Part shown: one piece after another, positions 32,375 to 33,206 of the stretch
Layout: every line of letters begins with the position of its first letter
How positions within the stretch are numbered: position 1 is the first letter of the stretch
DNA from: Nostoc sp. LPT
Lineage (GTDB): Bacteria > Cyanobacteriota > Cyanobacteriia > Cyanobacteriales > Nostocaceae
Direction: 5' to 3'
Length of the DNA stretch: 33,206 bases
NCBI RefSeq assembly: GCF_017115165.1
Contig: NZ_JABXKF010000170.1
Coordinates: 1 to 33,206, forward strand
Program-made: the position numbers and the translations under genes
The notes under the pieces: model-generated
Databases searched by the model: none
Told to the model about the DNA's origin: nothing
The model's input: only the letters and a program-made list of their open reading frames with translations

Positions 32375-33206
32375 TTAAACTACAATCCTCATACTCAAAT
32401 CCAACCATTTCGATTGAGTAATCGGCGCACTGCTAGAAATATAATCAACACCCGTTTCTGCCACAGCACGAATCGTTTCCAAAGTCACATTCCCCGAAGC
32501 TTCAATTTTCACCCGGCTATCCTGCTGGCGAATCAACTGCACCGCCTGACGCATCATATCCAAAGGCATATTGTCCAACATAATAATGTCAGCATTGTGC
32601 TTCAAAGCTTCTTTCACCTGCTCTAAACTTTCCGTCTCTACCTCTATAGTCAAAGGATAAGGAATCTGAGAACGAATACGGGTAACAGCTTCTCCAATTC
32701 CCCCAGCCACCGCAATGTGATTATCTTTAATCATCACCGCATCATCCAAGCCCATACGGTGATTAATTGCCCCACCCAATGCAGTCGCGTACTTTTCCAA
32801 CAGTCTCAGCCCTGGTGTAGTTTTACGCGTATCTACCAACTGAGAAGGTAAATCAGCAATTTTCTCTACATATATATTAGTTAGCGTACCAATCCCACTC
32901 AACCGCATAGCCAAGTTGAGCGCAACCCGTTCCCCCATCAGCAGGGCATCCAGCGAACCATGAATTTCAGCTACTACCTGTCCTGGCTCACACCATGCAC
33001 CTTCAGCCGCAACCGCTACAAAGCTGACCTTCTCATTCAAAATCTGAAACACCCTAGCTGCAACTGGTAAGCCAGCAATTATCCCTGAGGCTTTAGCGAT
33101 CCATTTAGCAGAGCCTAGCGTCACATCTTCTACTAAAAGCGTATTTGTAGTGCGATCGCCCCTGCCAATATCCTCTAACAACCAGGCACGCAACAGTGGA
33201 TCTAAA
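32375..33206 (-). CDS. nadC: nicotinate-nucleotide pyrophosphorylase NadC, 5'-truncated
   Basis: The frame is open through the right edge; LDPLLRAWLLEDIGRGDRTT at the edge is the usual N-terminus minus its first residues, so an internal TTG at 33193 is not the start. Visible: ALNLAMRLSGIGTLT, VDTRKTTPGLRLLEKYATAL with substrate-binding Arg/Lys, GGAINHRMGLDDAVMIKDNH, EVETESLEQVKEAL, ADIIMLDNMPLDMMRQAV, IEASGNVTLETI and VDYISSSAPI. It condenses quinolinate with PRPP to nicotinate mononucleotide with CO2 release in de novo NAD synthesis, in the cytosol. The stop is at 32375. Confidence 0.95.
   Translation of the reverse strand, partial: LDPLLRAWLLEDIGRGDRTTNTLLVEDVTLGSAKWIAKASGIIAGLPVAARVFQILNEKVSFVAVAAEGAWCEPGQVVAEIHGSLDALLMGERVALNLAMRLSGIGTLTNIYVEKIADLPSQLVDTRKTTPGLRLLEKYATALGGAINHRMGLDDAVMIKDNHIAVAGGIGEAVTRIRSQIPYPLTIEVETESLEQVKEALKHNADIIMLDNMPLDMMRQAVQLIRQQDSRVKIEASGNVTLETIRAVAETGVDYISSSAPITQSKWLDLSMRIVV

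Overview
The window reads as chromosome from a filamentous, heterocyst-type cyanobacterium of the Nostoc/Anabaena group. Evidence: the octamer GCGATCGC (HIP1) recurs throughout; heptanucleotide arrays (TCATTTG, AAAATTC) lie between genes; and several proteins belong to typically cyanobacterial families (DUF1824, Uma2, NB-ARC STAND ATPase, haemagglutinin-like TPS exoprotein, SbpA-type sulfate binding protein). No species name can be given from the sequence alone.

Layout. 1-2157 (-) is the start-side 719 codons of a large NB-ARC STAND ATPase that leaves the window at its left edge, with a small divergent membrane-peptide gene. 2.6-4.4 kb holds small repeats, a lipoprotein, a PepSY-type membrane protein behind a possible attenuator, and the last 29 codons of a lost histidine kinase. 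4.4-8.0 kb (-) has an ABC-F/Uup ATPase, a DUF1824 protein and an SPFH/prohibitin protein. 8.8-11.8 kb (-) is the sulfate uptake operon sbpA-cysT-cysW without the ATPase gene. 12.1-13.9 kb (-) has a class II glutamine amidotransferase, an ABM-fold monooxygenase and purE, with nagA divergent from purE. 15.6-18.0 kb is AT-rich, with an IS630 transposase relic, two unknown membrane proteins and a second SPFH protein. 18.1-22.3 kb (-) is a 1396-residue exoprotein. 22.3-23.7 kb is gene-poor and carries a nested inverted-repeat element and a candidate small RNA. Then come murA (-), tRNA-Leu(CAG), a SpoU/TrmH methyltransferase, a small acidic protein, a fused two-domain peptide ABC ATPase, an unknown 312-residue protein, a GNAT acetyltransferase, a Uma2 gene broken by a stop codon, a small Gly/Thr-rich membrane protein, and nadC running off the right edge.

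Few genes form joint systems. sbpA, cysT and cysW together make the binding protein and permease pair for periplasmic sulfate; their ATPase must be encoded elsewhere. The rest are mostly single housekeeping genes (purE, murA, nadC, nagA, tRNA-Leu) scattered among repeats and decayed genes.

No complete new system is demonstrated. The best leads are: murA with a strong ribosome binding site placed for an ATT start; a mutually exclusive hairpin set ending in a terminator before the PepSY gene; a 226-bp nested palindromic element; a three-copy CTAG-ended mini-element; a candidate ~110-nt RNA 3' of murA; and gene relics (histidine kinase, IS630 transposase, Uma2).
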